64,000 nucleotides of DNA from JBPEWY01 sp965224095 (lineage in GTDB: Bacteria; Bacteroidota; Bacteroidia; Flavobacteriales; Flavobacteriaceae): the NCBI GenBank assembly GCA_965224095.1, contig OZ245039.1, positions 62,001 to 126,000 of the forward strand, written 5' to 3'. Each line of letters starts with the position of its first letter. Positions within the stretch are counted from its first letter, which is position 1. A program made the position numbers and the translations under genes. Of this stretch, positions 39,175-48,128 are shown piece after piece. Under the pieces are notes generated by a model that made no database searches, was not told the origin of the DNA, and saw only the letters and a list, made by a program, of their open reading frames with translations.

Positions 39175-41613
39175 GTGGAAAAATTAGCGACCAGTGCTTT
39201 CTTCACAAGAATGGTAATGATACTTTTTGTGAGTTGCTCTTTAAATATGACAGCGCAAACCAGTACACGCCCGGACGAATCATCTTTGGCAAATAAAATA
39301 GGAGTGGTTAGCGGAAGGGTGTTAGACAAAGGTTATCAACAACCATTGGCCTATGCAACGGTGATCATAAAGTCTAAAGCTACAGGAAAAACCCTAACGG
39401 GAGGGATTACCACCGATGATGGAAGATTTAAAATTAAAGAAGTTCCGGAAGGGACTTTAATTCTTGAAGTACAGTTTATAGGGTACGAAACGGTTACTAT
39501 GGATATTACAGTATCCAGAAAAAACAGGAATATCGATCTGGGCGTGATTTACGTAACACAGGAAGCTCAGGAATTGGAAGGCGTGGAAGTCAGTGCAGAA
39601 CGTTCGACCATTGAACAAAAAATAGACAGAAAAGTCATTAATGTTGGAAAAGACCTTACAACTACGGGAGCCTCTGCTTCCGATATTATGGTAAATATAC
39701 CTTCGGTTGATATAGATCAGGATGGAAATTTATCACTGCGGGGAAATACGAATGTTCGTGTATTAGTTGATGGAAAACCGACTAATATTGAAACTTCGCA
39801 ATTACTTCAACAAATACCTTCCACATCGATTCAAAAAATCGAACTGATAACAAATCCTTCTGCAAAGTACAATCCGGAGGGGATGAGCGGGATTGTTAAT
39901 ATCGTATTGAAAAAAAATACAAATGTCGGTTTTAACGGGAATTTTAATATCGGATTGAATGTCGGGAGAGAAGCGCGATTTAACAGTTCACTGGGGATGA
40001 ACTATAGAAGGGAAAAAATAAATGTCTACGGGAATTATTCTAATAATATTGGAAAGAACCCCATTGGAGGGACTATTTATAGACCCACTGAGAATTCTGA
40101 TCAGCTATGGGATAACCTTAACAATCAAAAAACACACCTCTATAAAATAGGATTGGATTATTATATCGACGATAAAAACACAATTTCCGTATATACCAAT
40201 CAAAACTTCCTGGAGGCTGATGTAACAGGGCTTACCGCTATTGAATATCTCAATGGAGACATCCCCGATCTAAGCCAGAATCTAATAAGTGATAAAAGTA
40301 ATAATGCAGCCACCTATAACTTTGACTTTAAACACGACTTCAATAAAGAAGGTCATAATATCGAACTGGAAATAGATTATAATGATTTTGAGAGCAGTGA
40401 ACTTTCCGATTTCGGTTTTACCGGTGGAGGCGGTTCTTTCTCATCGTATACAGACCATCTGGATGACGATCGGAAAAATACTTTGATAAATCTGGATTAC
40501 GTAAACCCTTTATCCCAGAAATCGAAACTTGAACTGGGAGCTGAAGTTTGGCTTAGAACCTTAGATAATATATATAAAACCACCAATGCTAATCTGAGGG
40601 ATTCTGATTTTAGCTATGACAGAAGTATCTATTCGATCTATGCTACTTTCGGACAAAATTTCAAGAAATGGTCATATCAACTTGGTGCCAGGCTGGAAAA
40701 TTACGAGGTAGATGCATTATTTAATCAGACGGGAGTAGATGCGGGTCCGTTTACAGATGAAATTTTTAGCGTTTATCCATCGGCTTTTGTAAAGTACATT
40801 CCGAATCCGGAAACACAGAAAAATGCGTATCAGATAAGCTTTAGCAGAAGAGTAGACAGGCCCGGAGTAGGGCAGGTTAACCCCATTAGGGTATGGGCTA
40901 CTCCCAGGATTACATCGATAGGGAATCCGAATTTGGATCCGCAATTTACCAACTCTATTGAGATGAACTACACAAGAAGGCTGGATAAAGGATCGGTAAC
41001 GGCAGGTGTATTCTTCCGAAGTATCGAGGATGAAATTAACCGAATTGGATTTCACGATCCGGAAGATCCTACTAAAATTATTCTATCATATGACAATTAT
41101 AACAATAATACGGCTTATGGATTTGAGGTGTCCGGTAATTACAAGCCTACTTCCTGGTGGAGTTTTAATGCGAGCTTTGATCTGTATTCTCAAACACAAA
41201 AAGGCGTTGTTGAAGAAGAATACCTGGAAGTAGATAATGTTTTGTACAACTTTAGAATTAACAACAGTATAAAAGCTACAAAAAATATAACGCTACAGGT
41301 TTTTGGAATGTATAGAGGCCCTAATGAGAATTTGCAATTTAAAGTAGAAGAGTTTTACTTCATTAATGCGGGAGGCCGCTATAGTTTTTCCCAGGGAAGG
41401 GGTACCGCGAGTATTACGTTTAACGATATTTTTCACACCCAGCAATGGTCGTTTGACGGAGAACGCCCTTTAAAACAAATAGGAGAATTTAGCTGGGACA
41501 GTCAGACCGTTTATTTAGGGCTATCATATAGATTCGGAGGTGGTAAAAACCGAGCTCTTTCAAGAAAACGAAGAGATAAGAACGAAAAATCGGGAAGCGG
41601 AGGAATTCTATAA
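39175..41613 (+). CDS. TonB-dependent receptor / outer-membrane beta-barrel with carboxypeptidase-regulatory-like domain
   Basis: The start is uncertain. The frame is open from ATG 39013, but a GTG at 39175 gives MEKLATSAFFTRMVMILFV, a good signal peptide ending near MTAQ; an ATG at 39211 is the other option. After the signal comes a CarboxypepD-regulatory-like beta-sandwich (GVVSGRVLDKGYQQPLAYA onward), then a plug (VNIPSVDIDQDG, VRVLVDGKPTNIE, SIQKIELITNPSAKYNPEG) and a large barrel ending in YLGLSYRFGGG with a basic tail. This layout matches the outer-membrane-beta-barrel family typical of Bacteroidota. It lies 27 bp before the second AT gene. The ligand is unknown; uptake or passage of the cluster product is one possibility. 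Confidence 0.85.
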   Translation: MEKLATSAFFTRMVMILFVSCSLNMTAQTSTRPDESSLANKIGVVSGRVLDKGYQQPLAYATVIIKSKATGKTLTGGITTDDGRFKIKEVPEGTLILEVQFIGYETVTMDITVSRKNRNIDLGVIYVTQEAQELEGVEVSAERSTIEQKIDRKVINVGKDLTTTGASASDIMVNIPSVDIDQDGNLSLRGNTNVRVLVDGKPTNIETSQLLQQIPSTSIQKIELITNPSAKYNPEGMSGIVNIVLKKNTNVGFNGNFNIGLNVGREARFNSSLGMNYRREKINVYGNYSNNIGKNPIGGTIYRPTENSDQLWDNLNNQKTHLYKIGLDYYIDDKNTISVYTNQNFLEADVTGLTAIEYLNGDIPDLSQNLISDKSNNAATYNFDFKHDFNKEGHNIELEIDYNDFESSELSDFGFTGGGGSFSSYTDHLDDDRKNTLINLDYVNPLSQKSKLELGAEVWLRTLDNIYKTTNANLRDSDFSYDRSIYSIYATFGQNFKKWSYQLGARLENYEVDALFNQTGVDAGPFTDEIFSVYPSAFVKYIPNPETQKNAYQISFSRRVDRPGVGQVNPIRVWATPRITSIGNPNLDPQFTNSIEMNYTRRLDKGSVTAGVFFRSIEDEINRIGFHDPEDPTKIILSYDNYNNNTAYGFEVSGNYKPTSWWSFNASFDLYSQTQKGVVEEEYLEVDNVLYNFRINNSIKATKNITLQVFGMYRGPNENLQFKVEEFYFINAGGRYSFSQGRGTASITFNDIFHTQQWSFDGERPLKQIGEFSWDSQTVYLGLSYRFGGGKNRALSRKRRDKNEKSGSGGIL

Positions 41614-41640
41614 AAAGCGTTTTAAAAACAAGGATTTGGT

Positions 41641-42615
41641 ATGACACATAAAACGGTCTTCCTATTTACGGGCCAGGGGAGTCAATACAGAGGTATGGGA
41701 CAGGCTTTATACGAGCAGAATAAGGTTTTTTCGGATACTTTTAATTATTTGAACAAGTTGTTTCGCAGTGTTACGGATAGATGCCTGGTTCAGGAATTAT
41801 ACGAAACTCAGGATCCTTATTTCCAGGACCTTATGATAACACATCCGGCAATAGTAGCTGTAGAACTGGCTCTGTTGAAAGTACTGGAAAGCATACCGGT
41901 ATTACCCGATTATGTTTCGGGAATTAGCCTGGGAGAATTTGCTGCCTGTGTAGCCTGTAAATACTGGACTCCGGAAGCTGCTTTTAAGATGGCAATTGAA
42001 CAGGCAAAAGCAGTAATGCGAAATGTTCCCCGAGGAGGGATGTTGGCCGTTATGGATGGGTCGTTAACGCAACTAAAGCCATATTTAAATAAACATAAGC
42101 TGGAAATAGCCTCAGTAAACTTCCAAAATCACTTTAGTGTTTCAGGCCTTTCCCGTGATTTGGATGCCCTGGAAAATGACCTGAATAAAATGGAGGTCTC
42201 ATTTTTCAGATTGCCTGTAAATTACCCATTTCACAGTACCCTGATGGCTCCTCTGAAACGTGATTTTATGAAGGCATTTCAATCGTTGCATCCGAAAGAG
42301 AAATGTGCCAGGGGCTTTGTGTCGGGGTTATATGCCCGTTCAATAAGTGAATTACCCGATCGCTACCTGTGGGATGTGGTTAGTAAGCCAACTGACTTCC
42401 GGAATTATGTGAACTATATGGAATCGCTTGGCCCGTGTTTGTATATTGACCTGGGTCCTTCGGGTACAGCTGCAACATTTGTTAAATACAATCTTCCCAA
42501 AACGTCTCACTCGCGCGTTTTTCCCATTATGACTCCTTTTAAAAGAGAATTACAGCAATTAGAAAAATTAAAAAACACACTCAGTGTCTTTGAGCCGGTT
42601 AAAGGCAAATTTTAA
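41641..42615 (+). CDS. Second trans-acyltransferase or acyl hydrolase
   Basis: This 324-residue protein has an FabD-like fold: FTGQGSQYRGMG at 9-20, nucleophile S96 in GISLGEF, and PFHS with H198. The residue before the nucleophilic Ser is Ile instead of the usual His. FenF/PksC-like malonyl transferases also replace this His, while some trans-AT clusters carry related acyl hydrolases that clear stalled chains. The other AT is in the AT-ER protein, so a division of labour (loading versus proofreading) fits. Phylogenetic placement would decide between the two. The MATE gene follows after 13 bp and then the phosphopantetheinyl transferase, which looks like one transcript. Confidence 0.88.
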   Translation: MTHKTVFLFTGQGSQYRGMGQALYEQNKVFSDTFNYLNKLFRSVTDRCLVQELYETQDPYFQDLMITHPAIVAVELALLKVLESIPVLPDYVSGISLGEFAACVACKYWTPEAAFKMAIEQAKAVMRNVPRGGMLAVMDGSLTQLKPYLNKHKLEIASVNFQNHFSVSGLSRDLDALENDLNKMEVSFFRLPVNYPFHSTLMAPLKRDFMKAFQSLHPKEKCARGFVSGLYARSISELPDRYLWDVVSKPTDFRNYVNYMESLGPCLYIDLGPSGTAATFVKYNLPKTSHSRVFPIMTPFKRELQQLEKLKNTLSVFEPVKGKF

Positions 42616-42628
42616 ACAAACAAGAAGT

Positions 42629-43987
42629 ATGCAGTTAAAGGCCAGTTACCGGGATATTTTAAGAATCGCCACACCCTTGGTACTTGCAAATCTAGTAGCG
42701 GGCGTGGGGCAAATTATCGATACAGCCTTCGTAAACAGAATAGGAGAAAGCGAATTAAACGGAACGGTTATGGGATCGATGGTTTGGATGTTTTTCTCGT
42801 TTATTTTACTTGGATTTTCCACATATGTACAACGATTAATATCTAAAAATATAGGAGGAAAAAAATATAACAAAGTAGGTCCACTAGCCGATAATTTCAT
42901 GGCGTTAGGCCTGGGCTTATTAGGTATAATCCTGCTTCTTTTCTACTATATAAGAAATAATGGATTGCAGTGGATGCTTAAAGATGATCAGATAGTTCAT
43001 TATGCGCAGGTGTACCTGGATGTTGTGATATGGGGAGTTCCTTTTTTTATATTAATCACTTTTTTTTCTGCGTTTTTTTCCGCATTGGGAAAAACCTATG
43101 TGATTACCTGTAGCATAACCGTTTTTATCCTGGTAAACCTGGTCCTGGATTATGCTCTGATTTTTGGAAATTTCGGGTTTCCTGCTTACGGGGTTTTCGG
43201 AGCTGCTTTAGCCACCTTAATTGCTTTTGTTTGTAATTTTCTTACGTATCTGTATTTTGTGTTCCGGCATAGACTTACAGGGCGGTTTAATCTTTTTAGG
43301 TTTAACAGGATAAACCGGAGGATTATAACTCATATTGCGGTTAAGTCTTTTCCGCTCGTTCTTCAAAACCTGTCAAATGTTTTGGTTTCATGGATCTTTT
43401 TTGTGATGATAGAGAAAATGGGAAGTAGCGAACTAAGAATTTCATTTATAGTGAGGTCGTTGTATATCTTTATTTGTATTCCCTTTTTAGGACTGGGAAA
43501 AGCAGTAAATACGATTATTAGTAACATTATTGGACAGGGAGATAGCGGGAGTTTGAAAACAGCGATACTCAGATCGCATTATATAGGAATTGCCATAAGT
43601 GTGTTTCTCGGCTTTATAATATGGGCTTTTCCGGAGCTATTACTTGGAGTCTACACCAACAACCCATCTGAGATACGGGATGCCCTTCCCATTTTAAATG
43701 TGATAGTGATCGCCACTTTTTTGTTTTCGGCGAGTATGATCAACACAAATATTATGATAGGGATGGGCGATACCAGGGCTGTATTTCTAGTGGGAGCCCT
43801 GAGTATGATTTGTTATCTGGCATTTGCCTATGCAACTATTTTTTTGTGGGAAAAAGAGATTACCACGGTTTGGTTAAGTGAATGGGTTAACTGGGGTATG
43901 TTTGTATTCCTATCTACTGTTTATTTCTTGTTTGCCAGAACAAAGCAACTTAAGTTAAAAGCGCGTACCCATACTGCCCTGAAATAA
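42629..43987 (+). CDS. MATE-family efflux transporter
   Basis: About 452 residues from the ATG at 42629 (MQLKASYRDILRIATP), which has CAAGAAG just upstream. An in-frame start at 42584 would overlap the preceding gene by 32 bp and adds only a polar tail. The protein has about 12 hydrophobic helices in two repeats, with MATE-type features such as PLVLANLVAGVGQIIDTAFV at the N-terminus, the LGKAVNTIISNIIGQGD segment, and GMGDTRAVFLVGALS. MATE proteins export small cationic or amphipathic compounds using H+ or Na+. Its place between an AT and the phosphopantetheinyl transferase makes export of the polyketide-peptide its likely job. Confidence 0.93.
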   Translation: MQLKASYRDILRIATPLVLANLVAGVGQIIDTAFVNRIGESELNGTVMGSMVWMFFSFILLGFSTYVQRLISKNIGGKKYNKVGPLADNFMALGLGLLGIILLLFYYIRNNGLQWMLKDDQIVHYAQVYLDVVIWGVPFFILITFFSAFFSALGKTYVITCSITVFILVNLVLDYALIFGNFGFPAYGVFGAALATLIAFVCNFLTYLYFVFRHRLTGRFNLFRFNRINRRIITHIAVKSFPLVLQNLSNVLVSWIFFVMIEKMGSSELRISFIVRSLYIFICIPFLGLGKAVNTIISNIIGQGDSGSLKTAILRSHYIGIAISVFLGFIIWAFPELLLGVYTNNPSEIRDALPILNVIVIATFLFSASMINTNIMIGMGDTRAVFLVGALSMICYLAFAYATIFLWEKEITTVWLSEWVNWGMFVFLSTVYFLFARTKQLKLKARTHTALK

Positions 43988-43998
43988 TAAAAATAGTT

Positions 43999-44730
43999 TT
44001 GGAAAATACTGTGGTAAAGTTAATATTGACCAGAAAAGATAACAAAGTATACAGTGCCGTAATTGCTTCGGTTAAAGGAAATCTGGAAGTGCTGGGCAGA
44101 CAGGTGAATAAAATGCACAGAAAAGAAAAATCCAGATTCAATAAATTTGAGTACGATCAGAGAAAACAGAGCTATTTATTGGGAAGGCTCTCGGCAAAAC
44201 AAGCAATAATGGGGCTTACCCGGTTCTATTTGCCTAAAAAAATATTCATTGATTCCGGAGTTTTTTTATTTCCCATAGTACGGAACAAAAAAATACCTAA
44301 TACGCAGGTGAGTATTACACATTGCGATGATATAGGTATTAGTATTGCTTTTGACGAGTCGCATCCTATGGGTATTGATGTAGAACGTATTAAAATGAGT
44401 AGTAAGGAAGCACTGATAAAGCAAATTACCACTACAGAAAGCGAATTGCTAAAATCTATTTCACTGCAGGATATTGCCGGATATACTATTATCTGGAGTA
44501 TTAAGGAATCGCTTTCCAAAGTCCTTAAAACCGGAATGATGTTGGACTTTACCTTCTTTGAAATTAATTCAATAGAGGAAAAAAAGCATATCATTGAAAC
44601 CACTTTTCGTCATTTTGGTCAGTATAAGACCCTTTCTTTCTTTAATAAAAATTATGTGATATCGATTACCTTACCCAGAAATACAGAAGGTAATTTTACA
44701 CCGGTTTGGAAAATACTGGACGCGATATAA
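43999..44730 (+). CDS. 4'-phosphopantetheinyl transferase, Sfp type
   Basis: This 243-residue protein carries the core motifs of the family: GIDVER (125-130, metal ligands D127 and E129) and WSIKESLSK (166-174, with E170). It transfers phosphopantetheine from CoA to the Ser of carrier domains and so should activate the eight ACP/PCP domains of this cluster. The start appears to be TTG at 43999, 11 bp behind the MATE stop; the next ATG (residue 39) would cut into the N-terminal pseudo-domain. The N-terminal half is weakly conserved, as usual for the family. Confidence 0.92.
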   Translation: MENTVVKLILTRKDNKVYSAVIASVKGNLEVLGRQVNKMHRKEKSRFNKFEYDQRKQSYLLGRLSAKQAIMGLTRFYLPKKIFIDSGVFLFPIVRNKKIPNTQVSITHCDDIGISIAFDESHPMGIDVERIKMSSKEALIKQITTTESELLKSISLQDIAGYTIIWSIKESLSKVLKTGMMLDFTFFEINSIEEKKHIIETTFRHFGQYKTLSFFNKNYVISITLPRNTEGNFTPVWKILDAI

Positions 44731-44850
44731 CCGGTCCTTTTTCCCTTTTATCACCCGTATAAGTATTTATTATTTAATATTCTCAATCCGAAAATGGACA
44801 GGTGAAATAAGATATTTTATGTATATACGTATGTTTGAAGTATTTTTTAC

Positions 44851-44866
44851 TTACTTTTATAAGTAA
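44851..44866. promoter_or_regulatory. Inverted repeat upstream of comM
   Basis: TTACTTTTATAAGTAA has 6-bp arms (TTACTT/AAGTAA) and lies 12 bp upstream of the TTG start of the ComM-like gene. A close relative, the perfect palindrome TTACTTATAAGTAA, occurs at 46798-46811. The pair could be operator sites, or may reflect AT-rich composition. Confidence 0.3.
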
Positions 44867-44878
44867 AATCTTATAAAA

Positions 44879-46411
44879 TTGATAACCAAAGTATATGGAA
44901 GTGCAGTATTTGGAGTAGAGGCTACTACCATTATCATAGAAGTCAATATTGACAAAGGTATTGGTTACCATTTAGTGGGCTTGCCCGACAATGCCATTAA
45001 GGAAAGTAATTTCAGAATAGCGGCGGCTTTACAAAATAACGGATATAAAGTTCCCGGTAAAAAGATAACTATTAATATGGCCCCGGCTGATCTTCGGAAG
45101 GAAGGTTCTGCTTATGATCTTACCATTGCTATGGGGATTCTGATAGCATCAGAACAAATTAAGAGTGCCAGCTTAGGTGATTATATAATTATGGGAGAGC
45201 TTTCGCTGGACGGAAGTTTACAACCCATCAAAGGAGCGCTGCCTATTGCCATCAATGCCCTGAAAGAGGGCTACACGGGTTTTATTTTACCCTGTGATAA
45301 TGCCAAGGAAGCAGCTATCGTAAACGGGCTCACCGTTTATGGGGTAAAATCGCTGGGGGAAGTTATAGATTTTTTTAAAGGAAACTCCACACTGGTGCCT
45401 GTAAAAATTAATGGTAAATCGAAGCTATATGAAAATTCGGAAACACTTGATGATTTTGCAGATGTTAGAGGTCAGGAAAGTGTTAAGCGGGCCATGGAAA
45501 TAGCCGCGGCAGGTGGTCATAACATTATTCTTATCGGTCCGCCCGGGGCGGGTAAGACCATGCTTGCCAAGCGATTACCTTCTATATTGCCTCCCATGAC
45601 ACTGGATGAAGCTTTAGAAACCACCAAGATCCACAGTGTTGTTGGGAGTACCAAGAATTCCGGATTGATGAATTATCGTCCGTTTCGATCCCCCCACCAT
45701 ACCATATCAGACGTTGCGCTGGTTGGAGGAGGAAGTTATCCTCAACCCGGTGAAATATCTATGGCCCATAACGGCGTACTCTTCTTAGATGAGCTTCCCG
45801 AGTTTAAAAGAAATGTTCTGGAAGTTATGAGACAACCCCTGGAAGACCGGGAAGTAACTATTTCCCGGGCCAGATTTACGGTGACCTACCCTTCTTCCTT
45901 TATGTTGGTTGCCAGTATGAATCCCAGCCCCGGAGGGTATTTCAATGATCCGGATGCCCCTATTACTTCATCCCCCGTGGAAATACAACGCTATTTAAAT
46001 AAAATATCAGGACCTCTTTTAGACCGGATTGATATCCATATCGAGGTAACTCCGGTTCCCTTTGAAAAACTATCCGGCGACAGGAAAGGGGAAAGGAGTT
46101 CCGAAATTAGAACCCGGGTTTGTAAAGCACGAGCTATTCAAACACAGAGATATGCAGAAATTGAACATATCCATTATAATGCTCAAATGGGTACAAAACA
46201 TATTCGGGAGTATTGCAGCTTAGACGAAAAATCCAGGACGCTGCTAAAACACGCAATGGAAAAACTAAATCTTTCGGCAAGAGCCTACGATAGAATACTG
46301 AAGGTGGCAAGAACCATTGCGGACCTGGAGGGTTCAGAGCACATTACTCAAGCACATATAGGTGAGGCTATTCATTACAGAAATTTAGACCGCGAAGGCT
46401 GGTTAGGGTAG
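44879..46411 (+). CDS. comM: ComM/YifB-type AAA+ ATPase (Mg-chelatase-like)
   Basis: This 510-residue protein matches the YifB/ComM family in full length. The N-terminal domain is Lon-protease-like (YGSAVFGVEATTI, YHLVGLPDNAIKES), the Walker A is GPPGAGKTM near 220, the Walker B is GVLFLDELPEF near 301, and the C-terminal region is typical (LNLSARAYDRILKVARTIADLEG). ComM promotes branch migration during natural transformation, so this is a housekeeping gene. The start is a TTG giving MITKVYGSAV, which aligns with the family's usual beginning. It is separated from the phosphopantetheinyl transferase by 148 bp and probably marks the right border of the biosynthetic cluster. Confidence 0.95.
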   Translation: MITKVYGSAVFGVEATTIIIEVNIDKGIGYHLVGLPDNAIKESNFRIAAALQNNGYKVPGKKITINMAPADLRKEGSAYDLTIAMGILIASEQIKSASLGDYIIMGELSLDGSLQPIKGALPIAINALKEGYTGFILPCDNAKEAAIVNGLTVYGVKSLGEVIDFFKGNSTLVPVKINGKSKLYENSETLDDFADVRGQESVKRAMEIAAAGGHNIILIGPPGAGKTMLAKRLPSILPPMTLDEALETTKIHSVVGSTKNSGLMNYRPFRSPHHTISDVALVGGGSYPQPGEISMAHNGVLFLDELPEFKRNVLEVMRQPLEDREVTISRARFTVTYPSSFMLVASMNPSPGGYFNDPDAPITSSPVEIQRYLNKISGPLLDRIDIHIEVTPVPFEKLSGDRKGERSSEIRTRVCKARAIQTQRYAEIEHIHYNAQMGTKHIREYCSLDEKSRTLLKHAMEKLNLSARAYDRILKVARTIADLEGSEHITQAHIGEAIHYRNLDREGWLG

Positions 46412-46417
46412 TGGTAA

Positions 46418-46702
46418 TTACAGCCTATAGTTAGAAAAGTGATTCCTTCTTAGGTTAAATTCTTCGGCCAGGAGCTGTAAGGCTAACTCATCACCCAATT
46501 TACTTCTTATAAGCATAGCCTTAGCCGTAAGGTTTTCATTTTTCAAAAAAACCCTCCATAAAGCGTGTATAAATTCATGAAAAATAAGCCCGTCATTCCA
46601 GGATACGAGCCTGGTAGTTTGGGCGTACTCTATGAGTTCTCCAATTTCCTGCCGGTAGTACCGTATGTCTGAATCGGTTGTATTCTTTGAAAAATCTTTC
46701 AT
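46418..46702 (-). CDS. Small hypothetical protein with an HExxH-like motif
   Basis: This 94-residue minus-strand frame is convergent with comM (6 bp between stops). It has no recognised family. It contains IFHEFIHALW, which fits HExxH, but such a match occurs by chance often and the protein is very short for a protease. It is hydrophilic with no signal peptide. Regular codon use and tight packing support a real gene; the product's function is unknown. Confidence 0.5.
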   Translation of the reverse strand: MKDFSKNTTDSDIRYYRQEIGELIEYAQTTRLVSWNDGLIFHEFIHALWRVFLKNENLTAKAMLIRSKLGDELALQLLAEEFNLRRNHFSNYRL

Positions 46703-46797
46703 AACTACACCCTAATTTAAATAATTTCAAAGAATGCTTTCCGGGGATTTTCCCCCTTTTTATTTTTGATTTTAATATTTAAATAACTAATTATCAG

Positions 46798-46811
46798 TTA
46801 CTTATAAGTAA
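46798..46811. promoter_or_regulatory. Perfect 14-bp palindrome in the divergent promoter region
   Basis: TTACTTATAAGTAA is a perfect palindrome lying between the divergent genes at 46418-46702 and 46905-47447, about 94 bp upstream of the lipoprotein gene. It resembles the site in front of comM. It may be a regulator binding site, possibly for the adjacent LuxR-type regulator, but this is unproven. Confidence 0.35.
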
Positions 46812-46904
46812 ATATAGCTTGCGGTGTAATTAACAAAACACGGACAACCTACCGGGAACTCGATAAAATGAATAACTTTATAAAAACCAAAAACACTATT
46901 AGAT

Positions 46905-47447
46905 ATGAAAATGTATTCAAAAAAAATCGGGATTTTATTTATGGCCCTGGGAGTGGGTGTTATGACGATAAGTTTGGTGGGTTGTAATACACAAAAGAGT
47001 TCAAAGGAAGAAGTTAATGTTGCTCTAATTGAGAATAAGTTAATTTCTGTAGAAGAGGCTACGGCAATGAGTAAGCGTTTTGTAAATGATGTAAGTATAA
47101 CACAAAAATTGGCAGCAGCATCCGATTCATTGAATACCAGACCCCAATTTAAATTGGCGGCATCCTCTCATTATACATTGGAAGAAATTGAAGCGTACAT
47201 ACAATATGCTAAATTGAAATCGGAAGAAAAGGGATATTCGGTAGACGGATTAACTTTTTATTTTGGTGTATACCCTAAAGGAGGGGAAAAAGAAGGGTAT
47301 TTAACCATGTTTATTGCCCCTACCGGAGAGCCTGGTGTGCAAAAAGGAGGATTTGGTTTCTATTACGGAGAGGGAGATGTACCGGATGTTCCACCGTTAA
47401 ATGCGGGAGGTCTTGGGGACCCACCAACTGCGACGTATCCTCAGTAG
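46905..47447 (+). CDS. Hypothetical lipoprotein next to a two-component system
   Basis: This 180-residue protein has a long signal ending in SLVGC (C27), followed by NTQKSSKEE. The central region is helical and charged (LEEIEAYIQYAKLKSEEKGY), and the C-terminus is Gly/Pro rich and disordered-looking. No family was recognised. It is the first gene of a run lipoprotein, membrane protein, histidine kinase, response regulator with gaps of 21 bp, an overlap and 3 bp, so the four likely form an operon. A sensory or reporter role for envelope state is possible. Confidence 0.75.
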   Translation: MKMYSKKIGILFMALGVGVMTISLVGCNTQKSSKEEVNVALIENKLISVEEATAMSKRFVNDVSITQKLAAASDSLNTRPQFKLAASSHYTLEEIEAYIQYAKLKSEEKGYSVDGLTFYFGVYPKGGEKEGYLTMFIAPTGEPGVQKGGFGFYYGEGDVPDVPPLNAGGLGDPPTATYPQ

Positions 47448-47468
47448 TATATTTAAAATATAAATAAA

Positions 47469-48128
47469 TTGAGTGAAGTACTTTTAATAGGACTAAAGTC
47501 CTCTATTAAATACATTGCCTTATTATCTGCTATTATAGCTACATTAGGATATCGCAAATACTCTATGGGTAAGGCCAAGTATTTTTTATTTGCTATTTGG
47601 TTTATTGCACTCACTGAGTTTTCGTATAAAATTGTTTATTATCAAATTTTGAAAGAACAACATAAAGTTTTTTTTATTGCTAATCTTCATTTTTTGATTA
47701 TTGGAAGTTTTTATTTGTTGTGGTTTAGGTTTTTAATAAAAGACAGAAAAAAAAGACAGGCTATTTTATTTATGTTTCTAACATTGATGCTTTTTTTTAT
47801 AATAAACTCAATGTTTATAGAACCTTTTTTAGAGATTCAAAATTATACTTTCGGCGTTGCTGCAATATTTGTAATTCTCACTATTCTATTGTTTTTCATT
47901 GAAATATTGAATACAGAAAAGATATTGCAGTTTGAGCGTTCCGTATATTTTTGGTTTAGCCTGGGAATATTGATCTTTTGGGCCCCTTTTATCCCACTTT
48001 GGTTCACTAATGAATATTTTGGATTTTTAGGACCAACTTATGTTATCAGTATTTTTGTTTTAAATCTTTTAATGCATTTATTTTTTATTATTGGAATATT
48101 ATGGAGCAAAAGGAAGTTCAATTATTAG
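47469..48128 (+). CDS. Multi-pass membrane protein upstream of the histidine kinase
   Basis: This 219-residue protein has about seven hydrophobic helices, beginning from a TTG start (MSEVLLIGLKSS). It has many Phe, Leu and Ile residues and short charged loops (KDRKKRQ near residue 91). Its end overlaps the kinase gene by 28 bp in another frame, suggesting translational coupling. It may be the sensing partner of the kinase, which itself has only one membrane helix. No family could be named. Confidence 0.75.
   Translation: MSEVLLIGLKSSIKYIALLSAIIATLGYRKYSMGKAKYFLFAIWFIALTEFSYKIVYYQILKEQHKVFFIANLHFLIIGSFYLLWFRFLIKDRKKRQAILFMFLTLMLFFIINSMFIEPFLEIQNYTFGVAAIFVILTILLFFIEILNTEKILQFERSVYFWFSLGILIFWAPFIPLWFTNEYFGFLGPTYVISIFVLNLLMHLFFIIGILWSKRKFNY

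Noticed and set aside
42629..44730. Similarity with colibactin-type prodrug maturation (MATE exporter plus phosphopantetheinyl transferase)
   Set aside because: No ClbP-like periplasmic peptidase and no N-acyl-Asn loading module were found; the shared genes are common in many clusters.
46418..46702. HExxH match as evidence of a zinc protease
   Set aside because: The protein is only 94 residues, lacks any third-ligand context, and the motif is expected by chance at this frequency; kept only as a hypothetical gene.
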